Part shown: positions 17,184-31,777 of the stretch, in pieces
Layout of the letters: each line of letters opens with the position of its first letter
Position numbering within the stretch: position 1 is the stretch's first letter
DNA from: Symbiodinium sp. CCMP2592
Lineage: Eukaryota > Sar > Dinophyceae > Suessiales > Symbiodiniaceae
Length of the DNA stretch: 64,000 nucleotides
Reading direction: 5' to 3'
NCBI GenBank assembly: GCA_905221615.1
Contig: CAJNDT010001014.1
Location: 1 to 64,000 of the forward strand
Notes under the pieces: model-generated
Told to the model about the DNA's origin: nothing
The model's database searches: none
Seen by the model: only the letters and a program-made list of their open reading frames with translations
Program-made: the position numbers and the translations under genes

Positions 17184-19500
17184 CATGCTCAGCAGAGCAG
17201 CTCCACCGTCCCCTTCATGTAGTACAACTTCACGGCTCACGACGAGGACTCATACTCAATGAAGATAAATGTGAATACTTACGTTTGCATACCCCCATCG
17301 AATTTATGTTGACCCTCAAGTGGCAACTCCCTTTCAATGCAAACACTGCGGCGGTATTCATCCCACACCCACCCCAGTACCTTTATCCGATAAAATTCGT
17401 TGTTGGGGGATTTGGGGGTAGTTTTGCTCACTTCTCCCCAAATTTGACGCAATACAGTATAATTCACAAGCATATCTTCACAATAAAATCTTCTTTTTAC
17501 CATAGCTTTGGAGCCTTCAACAACACGGTGCTCCAATCAATAATGTTCGGCCTCTGTGGCCTACCAGACCCGTAAGTTTATCATTCTTTCTCAGCTTTAC
17601 CCGTAACAGCGATTACAGCTATCTTGTCCCATACATCATCACCCAAAATCAATTGAGAATAGATATGAGCGCTCATGCCTCTAGATATACAAAGGTCCCT
17701 AATAGAGCCGGCAAACCCAAAATTCATTAGGCAGAATCTTACATGACCCGCATCGACTACCTCCTCTCGGACACTGCACCTACATGTGAACTCATAACAC
17801 ATGCCTGTTACGATCTTCCTACATACCAAAGCATCGCAAATACCCAAAGCTCCTCGAGGTTAGCTTCGATGGATAACGCACCGTTTTTCCACAAAGTGCA
17901 TCTCATATGCCAAGACCGTCACTTTTGGGCTAAAGTTGTTCACAAAGCTCCCAAGGACGGGTAATTTAAGCCACCAGTAACTGAATTAGGATAGGTCACC
18001 GGATAGGTCGGTGCTGATGGACTCGCTTCAAAGAGCCTTTCGCGTCCGAAAACGCATCCAGCGTGACCTTGCCCGACGAGCCAATGTCGGTGCAACGGGA
18101 AACTGGAATTGCACAGCTCCAACTGTTGCTCTTGCTCTCTCCTCCTGAGGACCTGCAACACGAGGTGAAGGTTTTCTTAATAAATTGCAAGAATCAGCAT
18201 TTAACAATACAGGCGTGGACAGATTTGTTGGACCATCGCTGTATCTAAATATTTAAATCACATACCTGTAAACATCGACTTGGACAGAATAATTGAACCA
18301 TCGCTGTGCTTGAACATTGTAAAACATTGACCACAAATAAAACAGCTCTTCCATTACATTGTCAATATTTGTCTATATCTATAGACTATAGATCTCCAGA
18401 TGCATATATCCTGCTTATATCTGGGCAATTCGAGCGTATTGTAAATTCCCCGATATAGACTTATTCTCTCTGATTTCGAATTTCGATGACAAACGAGTCC
18501 AGTGATAAGCCGAGGCTTACGACACGATATTGGTTTTTGTCGATATTGACATGGGATATTGACATTTTTTTTGTTTTTATTGTTCCTGTTACTCATATAT
18601 CTATGAGAATTATCCGCATTCTGTTTAATCTCAGGATTGTTATTGATATTTGCTATGAAGATTATAATGACTACGACAACAGTGATGATTATGCGGTTCT
18701 GATAACTATGACGGTTATGATGATTGATCTACTTTTGGTTATGATGATGAAGCCCATGGCTATATCTGAGTATAGATATGCTTGAGATTATGATTGTGAT
18801 TATTTAACCATGTGCATGCAGGTTGGGTGAAGTCGGCTCTCCCCAAGCTCACGCCCAGATTCGCGCAAAGTCGGCCCATCCGCAAAAACTCGACTCCCAG
18901 ACTGGGTTCCGCAACTGCGCGCTAGTTCTGAACGAACACAACCCGACATATCAAATCTGTGCGTGGCACGAGACTCTTCGCACAAAGTGAAGCAAACGTG
19001 TACTGAAACAAACGACAATTGCAAGTGCACGCCACGTTCTAGTAGGAGCTATCCAGACCACGAAACGAGCGGAAACTACACGTACACGCTGGGTTTCAGG
19101 GAGCTTTTCGGATCATGGTTACAAACAGCGCCCTGACTATTGATTGCAGCCTCCTCTCCTTCGGGGACGCACAGGTTGGGATTCACGCTGACGGTTTGCA
19201 AACTACTCCCGAGTGTATGCTACTCCCACTGTCCGGCAAGACCGCAAGATCTTCTATACAGATGCCAAAGCAAAAAACTGCTGAAGGGCCAAAACCTGGG
19301 TTTTACAAGGGGCCTAGAGGTGGGCCTATGCAATCTCCGCACGAAGTAGTAGTCAGAAGCGATACGTGTAAGAGTTTTAGGCTAGCGTGTAAATCATATC
19401 ACCCGGTGAGTATTCAGTCAAACTTCGTCAATTGGGGGTCACGACTTTTCCATAACTTCAACGCACCGCTGAAAAGCTAGTATGAAGGTTGTGCCCTATA
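17184..19500. other. No gene recognised
   Basis: AT-richer sequence with short scattered open frames on both strands (the longest is about 120 codons at 19115-19480) but no domain, repeat family or RNA gene that I can support. 18600-18790 is a GAT/ATG-rich low-complexity stretch. Confidence 0.5.
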
Positions 19501-19511
19501 CGCGCTTGATC

Positions 19512-19940
19512 GGAATCCCCATATACACCCCGGTGCGAGACGACTTTTGAAAACCCATCCATGCATATCTGGAGTAGGGCTTGGCGTTTCAATTGGGTGA
19601 ATGTCGCGACACTATTGGCTCCCAAGCTTTACTTCGGAATCCCCATGGGCTTGCCAGGGTGAAATGACTTCCAGCTAAATGCTCTTGCCAGCTTGTATGC
19701 GGAATCCCCATGTACGCACCGGTGCGAGACGACTTTTGCGAAATACATCCATACATATCTGGAACAGGGCTTGGCGATTTAGTTGGGTGAATGTCGTCGC
19801 ACAACTGGCTCCCAAGCTTTACTCCGGAATCCCCATGTGCGTACCGGGGTGAGATGACTTCCAACTAAATGTTCTTACGAGCTTGTATGTGTGCATGTGG
19901 AATCTCCATGTGCACGCCCGCACGAGACGACTTTACACAA
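19512..19940. repeat. Tandem repeat of about 190 bp, 2.3 copies
   Basis: Units start at GGAATCCCCATA (19512), GGAATCCCCATG (19701) and GGAATCTCCATG (19899). Each contains GGTGCGAGACGACTTTTG, a CATATCTGGA segment, TTGGGTGAATGTCG and CTCCCAAGCTTTACT. An internal second GGAATCCCCATG (19637, 19827) suggests that the unit itself arose from a smaller duplication. Confidence 0.75.
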
Positions 19941-19944
19941 GGTG

Positions 19945-21440
19945 AGACGATTTAAGCCGACTACCCTGTACTGATAAATAGAACTGTTCTCAATAAAAGC
20001 CTTTTCAATCGCATCCAGCTCAGTTACTATTGCGAGCACAACGAGTAGAATTACTAGTTTGGTGGTGATTACTACATGCGGGTACTTGTTGATGTGGTTT
20101 GAAGGAGTACGTACTTAATACAAGGAAACACCAAGGCACTGCACCCATACAGCAAATGCACGTTTAACATGCAAACACAAACATGTGCCCCCATACTTCA
20201 AAGTGTGTCCACTCAGTCCACGCACAGAATTTCATATCTTAGTTTGCCCAAGACAGCAGAAGCCGTATGCTCACATGCTTGTCAAGACGTGTTGTGCCCT
20301 GCTAGAGCTGGGTGTCCAAACAAGTCTAAACGTCCATGGAGACATGCACGCATGCCACCACACACCTATATATGTAAGTTGCATCTAGTCGCATATGCTA
20401 GTTGCATCCGGCGGCTCTTTGCGGTTCTTGGGCCATCCCGGGTCGGTGCCTTCGCTTTAGCAAGCCGGACTGGTCGCGGCGAGCCCTCAGAACCACGGCA
20501 CGAGACAGGCGGCAAGAGATGTCCCAGGCCTGCGGCGGCAGAAAACCAGGGCAAAAAGATGACTCGAAAAGGCTCAACCCGCATTAAAAGTCATTTCGGG
20601 GCTAATCAAAAGTTCTTGGTCGTCTCGAGACATGATGTCTTTCTCAGCGGTTGCTCTGGGAAGGGCAAGTTTGGAAGCTTGGTCGTTTCACATGTTGGAA
20701 CTTGGAGCAAAGCATTTGCACGTAGGCACGAGATCAGGGTTATCTTCCACACAGCCCCAGTAAAAAATAAGCAAACAAACAAGCACCTCAACAAAACATA
20801 AGGCTGAGATGTCATAGAATCCCTCTTTAGGCGTGCCAACAAAGTAAGGATTTCCCACCCAACAGTCTATGTTGCGTTCCCGACATAAATCGGAATACAC
20901 CCATCTCGAGGGGTTGTCGCGATACTGGTGCGAGTAGGTCGCGCATCAGAACATTCAACCATTCCACAACGCGATGCACAGGCATGTTTATTGACATTGC
21001 AGCAATGACTCAGAAGCTAGGGATAAGCGCACCCTGCCTCACCGGAAGGAAAGGATGGCGCAGCACCATGCTGCTGAGAGCTGTACACGGCCACTACGAC
21101 AGGGCTGTCTTCGAGCTGGGTGACACCTTCTCCAAAACCTTAGCTAGAGGGTTGCCGCCAACCAAAGGCAAAAACACTTCTGGTGTAAACAGCACCGGCC
21201 GTGCTGGAACCTCGAGCTTTACCGCATGTGGGTAGCAATCGCGGCGTCGACTTCCGGGAGACGGAGCCTGCTCCGTTTGAGCAGTCTGCAGGCACAGACA
21301 GTCCCAGCAACCATGTGCAATCTTGGAGACATGCCGGACAGAGCCAACAGTAAGAGAGGTCCAACTCTTGCTGCCACCATGCCAACCTTCAGGGGCACTG
21401 GATGTGCTCGGAGGCAGAGGTTCCAAGCGGGCAACCAACA
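19945..21440. other. No gene recognised
   Basis: No credible coding region. The longest frame (20169-20801, plus, 210 codons) has no recognisable domain and no support from repeats or neighbours. 20800-20980 is AT-richer. Confidence 0.45.
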
Positions 21441-24420
21441 ACACTGACTTAAATTATGTGTCGATGCTACAACCATTGGAACAAGCGAGCGCGCAGCGTG
21501 CAGAATCAACCCACATCATCAACCATAGTCTTTCCTTCCGACAGCCGGAGCATGAAGACTTTCACAAGCATTTCATAAGGATTTCCCTGCCATCAAGATC
21601 ACGGCGGCACCACCCTTCGTCGAAGGTGCAGATGGAAAGCATCGTTCGGCAATGTTTGCATGTCGTTTGGAAGCTGCCCCACCCCTCAGCAGACCCTGGC
21701 CTCGGCTCCAGTCCTGAAAGGCTGGGATTCGAGAAGTGGGTGGCCCGGAGTGCATGTGACATCAGAGAGCGCGTTTGCGGCCAGACAGCCACGCAAATGC
21801 AAGCCATCTGGCATCAAACAATTTCTAACAAAGAGTGCGACCAGCTGCAAGCGGGCCGCCGGCATTCCCGAACAAAAAAAGGCGCAAGAAACCCCAATAC
21901 ACCTTTCACATCCTACACCACAAGCCCGAAGAGGCTTCCATGTCAGCCAACGGCAGAAACAGAAAAATGTTGCAGGCGAACGACAAAGGTTAAGCACACA
22001 TGAGATTAAACTGATGCCTTAGCCTCCAGTGCGCTTGTTGCTCGGCATCTCTTGTCAATTCGTCTCAGAGCGGCTGTGGTGCACCATGGCGGTACTGGGA
22101 TGGCTACTGATCGTTTATTACCACTGACTCAGTCAGCCAAGGTCCATGAGAGATGTCGTGAGATACTGGCCCTCTAGACTGGTGGCTTTGCAGAATGAAT
22201 ATTTTTGCAACCTCCATCCTCCACCAGAAGCCAGAAGAGGCTTCGATGTCAGTCTGTGGCACAAATCTGAGCACAGACTAGATTGAACTGATTGATGCCT
22301 CTGCCACCAGTGTACCATTTGTTCGACATCTGTTTCCTTTCGTCTGGAAGCAGCTGCGGCGCACATATTCGGTATTGGGATGGCTGTTGCATTTTGTTGA
22401 AAACACCCTTCACTCACTGAGGCAAGGTCCATGAAGGATGTCTTGCATGCAAGCTCTCTGGCGTGGTGGCCTTGAGGGCTTTAGGGACGACTGATGAGGG
22501 ACTAGTCGGCCGCTCTTTGGTGCTGAGGGATCTACACACAAAGTTTCATGAATAACTTCCTCCTGGAAGTAAGAAGGAATCGTGGAACACCATGCTGGTG
22601 GTCCCCCTCTGCAGCACCGCCGAGGCATGGCAGCTGCGCTTCGCCGCGAACCTCACAGCACGACCGGTTGCTCGCAGGAATCCACGGTGCGCATCTGGAA
22701 ACAGAACGAAAGATTGTGCTGCCTATTGCCCCGTGGTTCCAAAACTTGCAGCAGATGGGTGTCTCCTGCAACCTGGATGTCTCTACAGCCTCTAGGGAAG
22801 CATCGATCCGCCCTGCCGGAGCACGCTGCCATTGCTGCCAACGTCCGTCTCGAACAGAACCAGACAAGAGCGAAATTGCACTGAGTAAGAGCCAAATTCT
22901 GCCTTTACCATGGTTAAGTCAAGTTTCCATATTTGTCTGGCCATGGTGGGAAGGGGAGGTTGCGCGATTCGGACAACCAACAACACTGGCTTGAGGTATG
23001 CTCCCTTGCTACAACCCATGGAAACCGCGAATTTGCAATCAACCCACATCATCAACCATAATCTTTCCTTCCGACAGCCGGAGCATGAAGACTTTCACAA
23101 GCATTTCATAAGGATTTCCCTGCCATCAAGATCACGGCGGCACCACCCTTCGTCGAAGGTGCAGATGGAAAGCATCGTTCGGCAATGTTTGCATGTCGTT
23201 TGGAAGCTGCCCCACCCCTCAGCAGACCGCCGCCAAGCACAGGTTTATCGGCTCCGTCGGCTTGTTCGTGAATTACTAGGAATCGAATAATGATGTGACA
23301 TCAGAACGTGCATGTCCGTCCAGCCACCAACAAAAAAGTCAGGCATCTTGCATCACACTGCGTCTAAGCAACAGGGCCAACATGCAACTGCAACGGGGCC
23401 GCCGGCATTCCCGAACAAAAAATGGTGCAAGAAACCCCAATACACCTTTCACATCCTACACCACAAACCCCAAGAGGCTTCCATGTCAGCCAGCGGCACA
23501 AACAGAAAAATGCTTCAGGCGAACGGCAAAGGTTAAGCACACGTGAGGTTGAACATGCTTTAGCCTCCGGTGTGCTTGTTGCCCGGCATCTCTTCTCATC
23601 TCAAAACCTTGTTTGGAAGAAGCTGCGTTGCAGCTCTCCAGTACCCCTCAGCGCTCACCTCGTGTTTGGGGTGCCTGTTCTGGGCAGTGCATGATGCCAG
23701 GAAAACGCCGGTTGCCTAAGCCGCCTGGACACGCATCATGCCACACCTCCGGCAGAGCAGACATGCAAGTCTATGGACTGGGCTGATCTGGCTTATCCTG
23801 AGCAGATGCTGCCCTATTGGAAACGCACCACATTTGCCGGAGGATCCCTTACGCTGCGTGACACTGAAAGAACTTGATATCTGGCATGGCTACAGCATTT
23901 TGTTGAAAACACCCTTCACTCACTACGCAAGGTCCATGAGGGATGTCTTGGGATGCGGGCGCTATGGCGTGGGGACCTTTAACGGTTTTAGGCACGACTC
24001 TGGAGGATTCGTGGGCTGATGCTGTTGGTGTTGAGTGAATTACAGACAGGCAAAGCTTTCTCGAAGAGGGAATCGTGGAACACCAAGACAACCATGGCCG
24101 TATTTGTGCACATTTGCCGTTCTCGTGGTGCTCTTTGCTTTGGAAATCAATCGGGACCGGAAACCCCCAGATACTCGAACCACGAGGCAGCTCGACATAG
24201 GCTGCAGAAAAAGTCCGCAGCTCTGTTTCGCGCTGATTCTCACTGCAAAGCCGGGTGCCCGCAAGCTATTGGCTGGAGTCCACGGCTGTGCATCTGGAGA
24301 ACCGAACTGAAGCTTGCTTGTTGCCAGTGGCAGCCAGTGGCCCTGGTGTTCAAGTCACTTGCAGCAGCTGGGTGTCTCCTGCAACCTGTCTGTCTACAGG
24401 GGGGACTCTGGAAAAGAAAA
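21440..24420. repeat. Tandem segmental duplication, unit about 1.5 kb
   Basis: 21502-21710 (CAACCCACATCATCAACCAT to CCCCACCCCTCAGCAGACC) recurs almost unchanged at 23038-23228. 21850-22000 recurs at 23390-23545. 22390-22450 (TTTTGTTGAAAACACCCTTC) recurs at 23898-23950. 22560-22780 recurs in diverged form at 24065-24390. The offset is about 1.53 kb throughout. Open frames in the copies are not conserved between them, so I call no gene. Confidence 0.75.
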
Positions 24421-27400
24421 GCTGAAGCCAGGAGTCGGGTAGACCCATGAAGCAGCGTAGTCCGAGGGCGTTCTGGGTCGCGCTCGGTGGTACTGTCCGT
24501 CCTGTTCCTGGAGGAGATGCATTGAGCAGATCAGGGCAAGGAGTAGAGCCAAGGCCGGCCAAGTGAATGACCACAGCCTCTGGGTCTCCGGCTGACCTGC
24601 ATATGGCATATGGAAGGTACATTGCCGATTTTCGTTCGACAATGCTTACATCCGGCAAGCAATCGGCTGATGCCAAACCGAGTATGCAGCACAAATGCAG
24701 TCGTCCGCATCCAGTGCGATGGCAGTAATGAAACCAACCAGCGCCTTCAGTCAGCCTCTGCGAATCAACTGTTAACAAACCTCGTTTCGTGACTGCATCA
24801 CGTGGCAAAGCCAATCGTCTCGATGTTCTGCAGCTGCTGCAAGAAGCTGCCACCAAACGCAGCAGTCTTCCATGCCAGAGCAAGCTGTCCGACAGGCCTA
24901 CAGGCGAGGGCCGTCACAAAGGAGCCTCAACGACAGACATTTTTCATGGCCACGATATGCTTGACCTGACTTGGCGCTGTTCGAGCTGTGTGCCGAGCTT
25001 CAGGAGCTCAGCGGCGGATCATTGGGTACCCGGCCTAGCAAGGCAGGCATTTCTGAAAGCTGAACAACAAGCAACCGGCCCCTTCGCCCGGAAGGGGCGG
25101 CTCATCAGGCCTGTATCCTGCAACATCTCCGAAGGAAAGCACGCCGAGCGGGTACTACCGGAGGACGGGCGCGCTGCCAAAGGAGCACCTACGCCTTGCC
25201 TGTTCTAGTCACTGCATGCTCGTGGCGATGCGGCGAGACCGTGACCTTTGGGCCGAAAGCATCCCCGGAACGATGCCCTGCTCTTACTCTGCCATCGCGT
25301 CGGCACACGCGGTATGTCAAGCTGCACAAGGGCACTGCAACGAAGGCTACGGAACGCAGACAAAGCGCACAGGCAGCCGCAGCGGTCTTGCAACACCCCT
25401 CCAAGCATTCCTTCACAAAAGACAGGCTCGGACGCTACACCGATGTTATCGGGTGCACGCTCTCATCGGGGTGATGGCTTCCAGAAAATGTGGGCTAGGA
25501 GGCTGCCCAATGCTACCAAGGCCAGCTCTCTCGAAGCTCTGCGGGGGCTTCTGTGAACTTCATTGAACTTCCGATTCAACGGACCTACAGAAATGGGCTC
25601 CCGCCGGGGAAACAGGTGTCCTGTATCCTGAGGCTTTGGCGGGGTGCACTCTTCGCTTTGCTGCCTAGGGTTTCTCTGTCAGCATGACATGACAGGTCTC
25701 TGGACAAAATAGAGGCAAGTGCCTGGCCAGGCAGTGGAATGGGCATTTCTGGAGCTTAGCTTTGTCACTTCATACCGGGCCAAAACAGCCTTCGCCGACC
25801 AGCAGGTTGCTGCCGATATCTCTTATCCGCAGAAGTTCGCAAAAGAGAACGCGGCAAAGACCCGTCACACACTGGGGTTTGCTGCTTAAAGCGAGGACAG
25901 TGTGATCCCCAGGAGCGGCTGGAGTTTGGAAGGAGCCAGTTTCTGCTGTAATCGGGGCAGTGCCTGCTGCTGTGCAGTGCCCATGCTTGGCCTTTTTGTG
26001 GTCACTCACGTGCGTCGTGTGCGCAAGCCCGGTGTCTCGAAGGCTCGCCCTTACCGACTGTATACTGATTAGTTCTGTTCTGCCTGCCTTGTATTGCACC
26101 GCGGAGTTCGTCCCTGTTTATCCTTTTACTTCTTAATCCTAAGTGTTTATATTTATAGAGCCCCTGCGACCTTTCATGACATTGCAAGCCCCAGCAGAGC
26201 TGTAGGATTCGTTTTTCACCCGAAGATCAGTCGGGGAAGTTTGGTTTTTAGTCGTTGGGACAGCGGCTCCCAGAAGCATCAGCAACAAGGAGTTTTGGTT
26301 CAGCGCAAGCCTGAAGTCGAGTCTTTCTGAGGACTCCCAGCTTGCCTCAGCACTTCGGAGGGGGTCTGCTCCGGGGTCCGCGACTTACAGCGCCTCACAG
26401 CAGCATCTCACCAGCCCGACCAAGGTCTCATGAGCTGATTAGAAACAGCTGCGCATTCCCTGACAGAGTCTGCCAGTTTCAAGCGCTGCTACCAAAGTGA
26501 GCAAGCCATGGTCTAGAAAACCATGCCTACTCCGCGCTGCAGCCCCCAGGGCCACGGCTTCGTCATCCGAAGATACTTTCTGGATCGGCACGTTGGCATA
26601 CCAAGATGGTGCCGCGGAGGAGGGACTACAGACCAGGCTGCCCAACCAACAAAAAACTGTAGCCCGTGATCCCCCTCTCCCGAGATGCTGCCTTGGTCTG
26701 CCAAGCACTCTCTTCCCAAGACGAAAGTCGCAGGCCTGCCTTCTGCAGCCGGTGAGAAGCCTGTTGGGCAGCCCATGCCCCTATGCTCATGAAACAATCT
26801 GCAAGCCGCAGCACTGGCTGAAGCTCTTGCTTCTCCTGGCCTGCTGGCATGAGCAGTTAGCAGCTCATATCACTCATATCTGTCAAAGCTCCGGGTGAAA
26901 CAACATCTTCATGCAAGTGTTGTCCGAGATTGAAACCCGAACTCGGACCAGCCTGGCTATGCGGAGCGCTTCGCTTTGGGGCTGCGGGAGCTGATTAAGC
27001 CTTGGTCGTGCACACAGCCGGCCCTGCCGGCATCGGCAGCCCCAAAACGTTCACGCAGGTCTTCACCCAGACGGGCCGTCCAAAAGTTGTTTCTCCTGGC
27101 ATGCCCGGATGAGCGGCTAGCAGCTCACATCTGTCCAAGCTCGAGGCAGGGCGTCCGGCACTCCAAACCGTAGTGGCATCTTCAAGTCTCTAAAGGTGCC
27201 CTCAACCTGCACAGGCAATGCGAGAACCAGCTTTGTGCATCCTACGACCTGTGCGAGTTGCTGGCTCACTCACGGCACAAAGTTCAATGCTCAGGATGCC
27301 CGTGTCAGCATCAACTGGTCACATGGCTCGGATGGCGTATGCGCCTTCGGCACCTCTGACTGCCTTGTCTCAAAACAGGAAACACATCCGTGCGCAGCCT

Positions 27401-28700
27401 TTGGGAACAAACTGCTCTGCATACTGGCATGTCCGCCAGACTGGCTCTGCATTGTGGCCAACCAAACTTCGCAGGGCCTCGCACAACGCAGAACGGCGCT
27501 CCTAGTCGGCACAGAATGAAGTGCTGCCTCCAGCCCGGGAACTCCCGCAGCTGATCCACGCCAGTAACAGACCTCTGCAAACGGCCAGCATGGCGAGGCA
27601 CGTGTAGTCACATTCAGTATGTGCCTCAACATGCAACCAGAGTGATAGGCGTCGGCACCTCAACGCAGTTGTGAGAGTGAACCTGCGGAGCAATGTCCAA
27701 TTGGGACCAGAGGCGGCGACGGAGGATGAGCGTGAACGGAATGGCTCCGAGGATCTCCGATGCGGGAGGCGAAGCGGCCAGCGAGCACGCCTTGACAAAC
27801 AGTGGTTTCTCAAGGCTTGGTCTTCTGGCTCACCGAGGATCCTCGCCTGTCAAATTCGGGGCTGCCCCCGGGGCCGCCGTTGAGCAGTTATGGAGTTCTG
27901 GAGCTGAACTGAGGCTGCCTGCGAAGCAGTGGATGAAGCGCCGAGGATGGGTGAGACTGTGGAAGCTGACTAGCCTTGGGACAAGTGCTCAGTCTTCTAA
28001 CACTTCTGACCTAGGTGTGCTTCTGCCCTCCAACTTGCCGGGTGAGATTCTACAGTGATGTGCAGATGCTTCGGCAGGTCCATAAACACTGGCCTGTCTC
28101 AGACAACATCGCCGTGAGAACGGGACGAGCAGAAGAACGGAGAGTCGGAGAATCGCGAGATGATGCCCGCGTTGGCCGCAGCTACAAGCCTAAGTTCGGT
28201 CCACCTGCGCTTGCTTGACTGCAGCATCGCACGGCTGCATCCACCAGTCGAAGTCTCAAGACTCCAGCTCATTTAGTGCACTCAGGCGCCTGAACATCGG
28301 GTGTTCGAAGCTCGGAGAAGTGGTCTCTCGTGGACCGGGCAAGCATGCAAGCATCCCAACGCGGGCAGGGTCGAGAATGAAGAGCTCTGCCTGGCAGCTT
28401 GAAGATCGGAGTTAACCTGGAGTGGCGACAGTCCAATCGATGAGAGAAACATGCCGCACCTCCCGGATAAACTGCGTACGATGTTAACCTCGAGCTGCGA
28501 CGAATGTCGACGCGACGAGAGCAAGATGGTGCAGTATTCGGGAACCGGGGATGAACTGCACATGCAGCTGACCGAGCTGCTATTCACCTCGCTGGATGTC
28601 CTTCCGCGGTGATGCGTAGGTTAGATGCTTCAACAAAACATCCGCAAACAGGGGTCGGCTTCAGCCAGCATCGTCGGGAGAACGCGGAGTGTGTGAGAAC
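24421..28700. other. No gene recognised
   Basis: Moderately GC-rich DNA with many short overlapping frames on both strands and no recognisable protein domain. A perfect 14-bp palindrome TGCCTGGCCAGGCA, related to the 13-14 kb hairpins, is at 25720-25733. The sequence may be old diverged repeat, since words such as GATTAAGCCTTGGTC and GGGCTGCGGGAGCTG reappear in the array that follows. Confidence 0.4.
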
Positions 28701-28799
28701 TGAGAATCGCGATATCCGAAACGCGGCAGCTGCCTTGCCAAAGGCCTACTTTCGATCCACCCTGTCCTTGCCTGACTAGTGAGTCTTACGGCTTCGTTT

Positions 28800-31770
28800 G
28801 CCAGTCAGACTCGATGAAACAGCCACGAAGGCCAGCTGCGACTATGGGAGCGACATGCCCACGGACCGTTGCCGTACATTGTCAAGGCCATGTCGCATCT
28901 CTGAAACACTCCTTTCTGGTCAAAAAACCCTCGTACCACCGACACTGCCCGCTTTGTTGTTACAAAGCTGTGTGTGGAAGGTCTGTCTGGATGCCTCCCA
29001 AAGTCGCACTGCCCCTGCTTGCCTCAGCACCGCTGCACTTTGCCGGGCCCTCTGCAGGAGCAAAGTTCAAGAAAGGCACTCTCGGCCATGTGGAATGCAA
29101 AACCTGAGATGCGAAGCTGCAAGTCGAAGAGGGTCTCAATCGGGGTGCACAATGCCACTGCCATGCCCCAACTCGCGTCAGCGTCCAATGTGGCTCCTGG
29201 CGGGCTCAAGGCTCCCAGATGCAAGGTGGATTTCTTCTGCACGTGCTCCATTGGTGCCGGCACGATCAGCCGGTTACATTGACGCCAGGCACGGAGGATT
29301 GCTGGCAGAATGTTCGCTTTCAAAGACATCAGGAAAACCAACCGATCTTAGCAGGCAGACACGATCGGCTTTGGTCGACTGTCCAATTTTCAAGGTCTAC
29401 CACGAGCGAGCCGGATGCTGACCATTTCTTGTTGGGAAAGTCCGGTGCCCGAGTTAGGAGAAAGCCGCCAAAGAAGTAAGTCATGGGTGCTGACTTCTGA
29501 GGCATGCTTCTCCTCCAAGCCGGCCTCGACCAAAGCGACACACCCCTGGTGCAGGTACCAGTTTGGTTGCTGGCGCAGCTGTCCGAGCTATGGTCCCAAT
29601 AAGGGCAGGAAAGTTTTGCAGATTCCATTCATGTCCACTGTGCAATGACACTGTCAGGCCATAGTCTAAGCTGGAGAGATGGTACTTCCAGTACCTACAA
29701 GCCGCATAGGGGTATGCTAAAACTTGGGATCAACCGAGAGTTGCGAAAGTCGACTTTCTTAGAGTTACCTGCCGTGCCTCGTGGAGCCTTGGTATCAACT
29801 ACTCATGCAGCACACGGCACCAGATCTGCTAGCATTTAATTTAATTCGCTAGGCTTCTACTGTGATGTGCAGATGCTTCAGACTTCCGTTTCGGCCAAAA
29901 TACCCGGGAGTCTGTGAAGTTTTAAACAAGCAAGGGTCGCAACATCCCCACCTTGAACCCTGCTTCAGCTGCCAGCCTAGTTATGTCGGTCCGCTCAAGA
30001 TGCGCCCACAGGACTGCAAAAAACATGCCGGCGTGTCGGCATCAATAGGACCTAGCGATGTCATTGAATAGAAAGAGCTGTGCCCTCGGTTCAAGGTGCC
30101 CCCGGTGCCGGTGCAGTGGGTTTCTATGCTTTAAAAGCACTGTGATAGAAGCTCTGCCAGGGTCTCGTCATGACTTGGCACGAGGAAAGACGCAAGGCAA
30201 GTGGAGCAGCGGTTCTTGGATGCAAACTTCTTCACCCAAGGCTAACATGGCTAACTCACAATCCCGTTTCCTTTTTGCCGTCGCGGTGTCGGTGTCAGAG
30301 CCACAGGAAGCAGAAGGCTCCTGGTTCGATTTAGAGAACTTCCTGGACTGTATTCACGCTGTGCCCATCGACCAGACACCAGCGGTCCACGCCGGCGGAA
30401 CGCTCTTGGCTGACTTTGCTGCTGTCACGAGTGCCCGAAGCTGCTCACAGCCAGCATACTCGGCAGGTCTTGCTAGCACTTTTTGTTTGAGGAAGACTAT
30501 TCTAGTCATCTAGTCACTTCCTAAATTAAAACCTGCGCACAATTCCTTTTAGTTTTGTCTTACAATTCGGCAGCCCAGCAACGAAGCTCCGATGCATTGT
30601 CCCCGAAACGGAGCAAGACCGGCCGTCTTCTTCTTAAAGCTGCCACTTGCTGCTTGGCACTCGCACTCGACGCTACTGTTACTTGCTGCTTACAGGAGTA
30701 GAACAAGATAGGCGGCCCAGCATGTTCTGGAGGAGACGATGATCCCGAGACGAACGGTGTCCCACCGCGACCCCGCTACGCCTATCCAGTCTGTGGATTC
30801 GGATGCTGCGAGCTCGGCTGGTTGTGCCAATGGGTGCTTCTCCGGGCACGTGGGAGCTGATTAAGTTTTGGTCTTGCATGCAGCAGGGACCAGCAACCCC
30901 AAGACGCTCATGGACGACACCCGCCTGCCAACCGCAAGACTGCTGCAACAGCCTGAGACTACACCTGACCGCGGAGTGAAATGAACACAGACGGCGGCCG
31001 CTGCATGCTGCCAAATCGATGTAGTGATCAGGGAAACCCGATGATGCACTCGGGTCCGAAATCCGAACTCAGATGCTGCGAGCTAGGTTGTTTGTGCCTT
31101 TGGTTACTTGGCCCATTAATGCGGGGGCTGATCAAGCCTTCGTCCTGGATGAAGCCGGAGCCGGCACCCACAACAGGCCCATAGAAGACCCTCACCGGCC
31201 ATGCACAGAGAAGTCTGCCTGCTGCAAGAGCCGTGGACACCAACGGTAGCAAGGATTGGCAGCCAATCTTGGAGCAGGCAGAAACGGTCAGTCTTGCTGG
31301 ACTGTTCGAATACCAAGGTCTACCATGTCCTTGGAACTCTCATGCTGATCACTTCCTCTGCCTTCCTCCGTTCTCGATGAGAGGCAGAGAGGCAGCTGTT
31401 TCCCAGGAGTCCCGGACAGCAAGAAAGAAGCGGGTGGACTGGAAGGATTGGCAGTGACTCAGCACCTTCCAGAGAAGACGACGACCCCGAGGCCCTCTAC
31501 ATGCAGGAGCTGGCGCAGCTGGGACCGGAAGGAATCCCCAAAACGGTCACGAGATGTCACGAGCACCCTCGTCGGTTGACAGCAAGAACGCTCAAGCCAT
31601 CTGGACTTCGCAGACTAGTGCTAGAATCGCAGCAACTGCACTTGGGCAGGCACCGTTCCGGAGCAGAGTGCAAGCAAGGTACCGTCGGGCGTGAGGAATG
31701 CAAAGCATCGATATCTGAAGCTGCAAGTCGAGATGCGTCCCAATTTTGCGCCTGGCAAGATCAGCCGCTG
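28800..31770. repeat. Diverged leading part of the higher-order repeat array
   Basis: Contains diverged copies of the modules that are near-identical further right: the GCTGCACTTTGCCGGGCCCT module at 29030-29270, GATTGCTGGCAGAATGTTCG with the following CCAACCGATCTTAG segment at 29290-29400, and CTGATTAAG...CATGCAG modules at 30850-31150. Divergence is much greater than in 31.8-41.8 kb, so this is older or no longer homogenised. Confidence 0.6.
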
Positions 31771-31777
31771 ACGTCGA

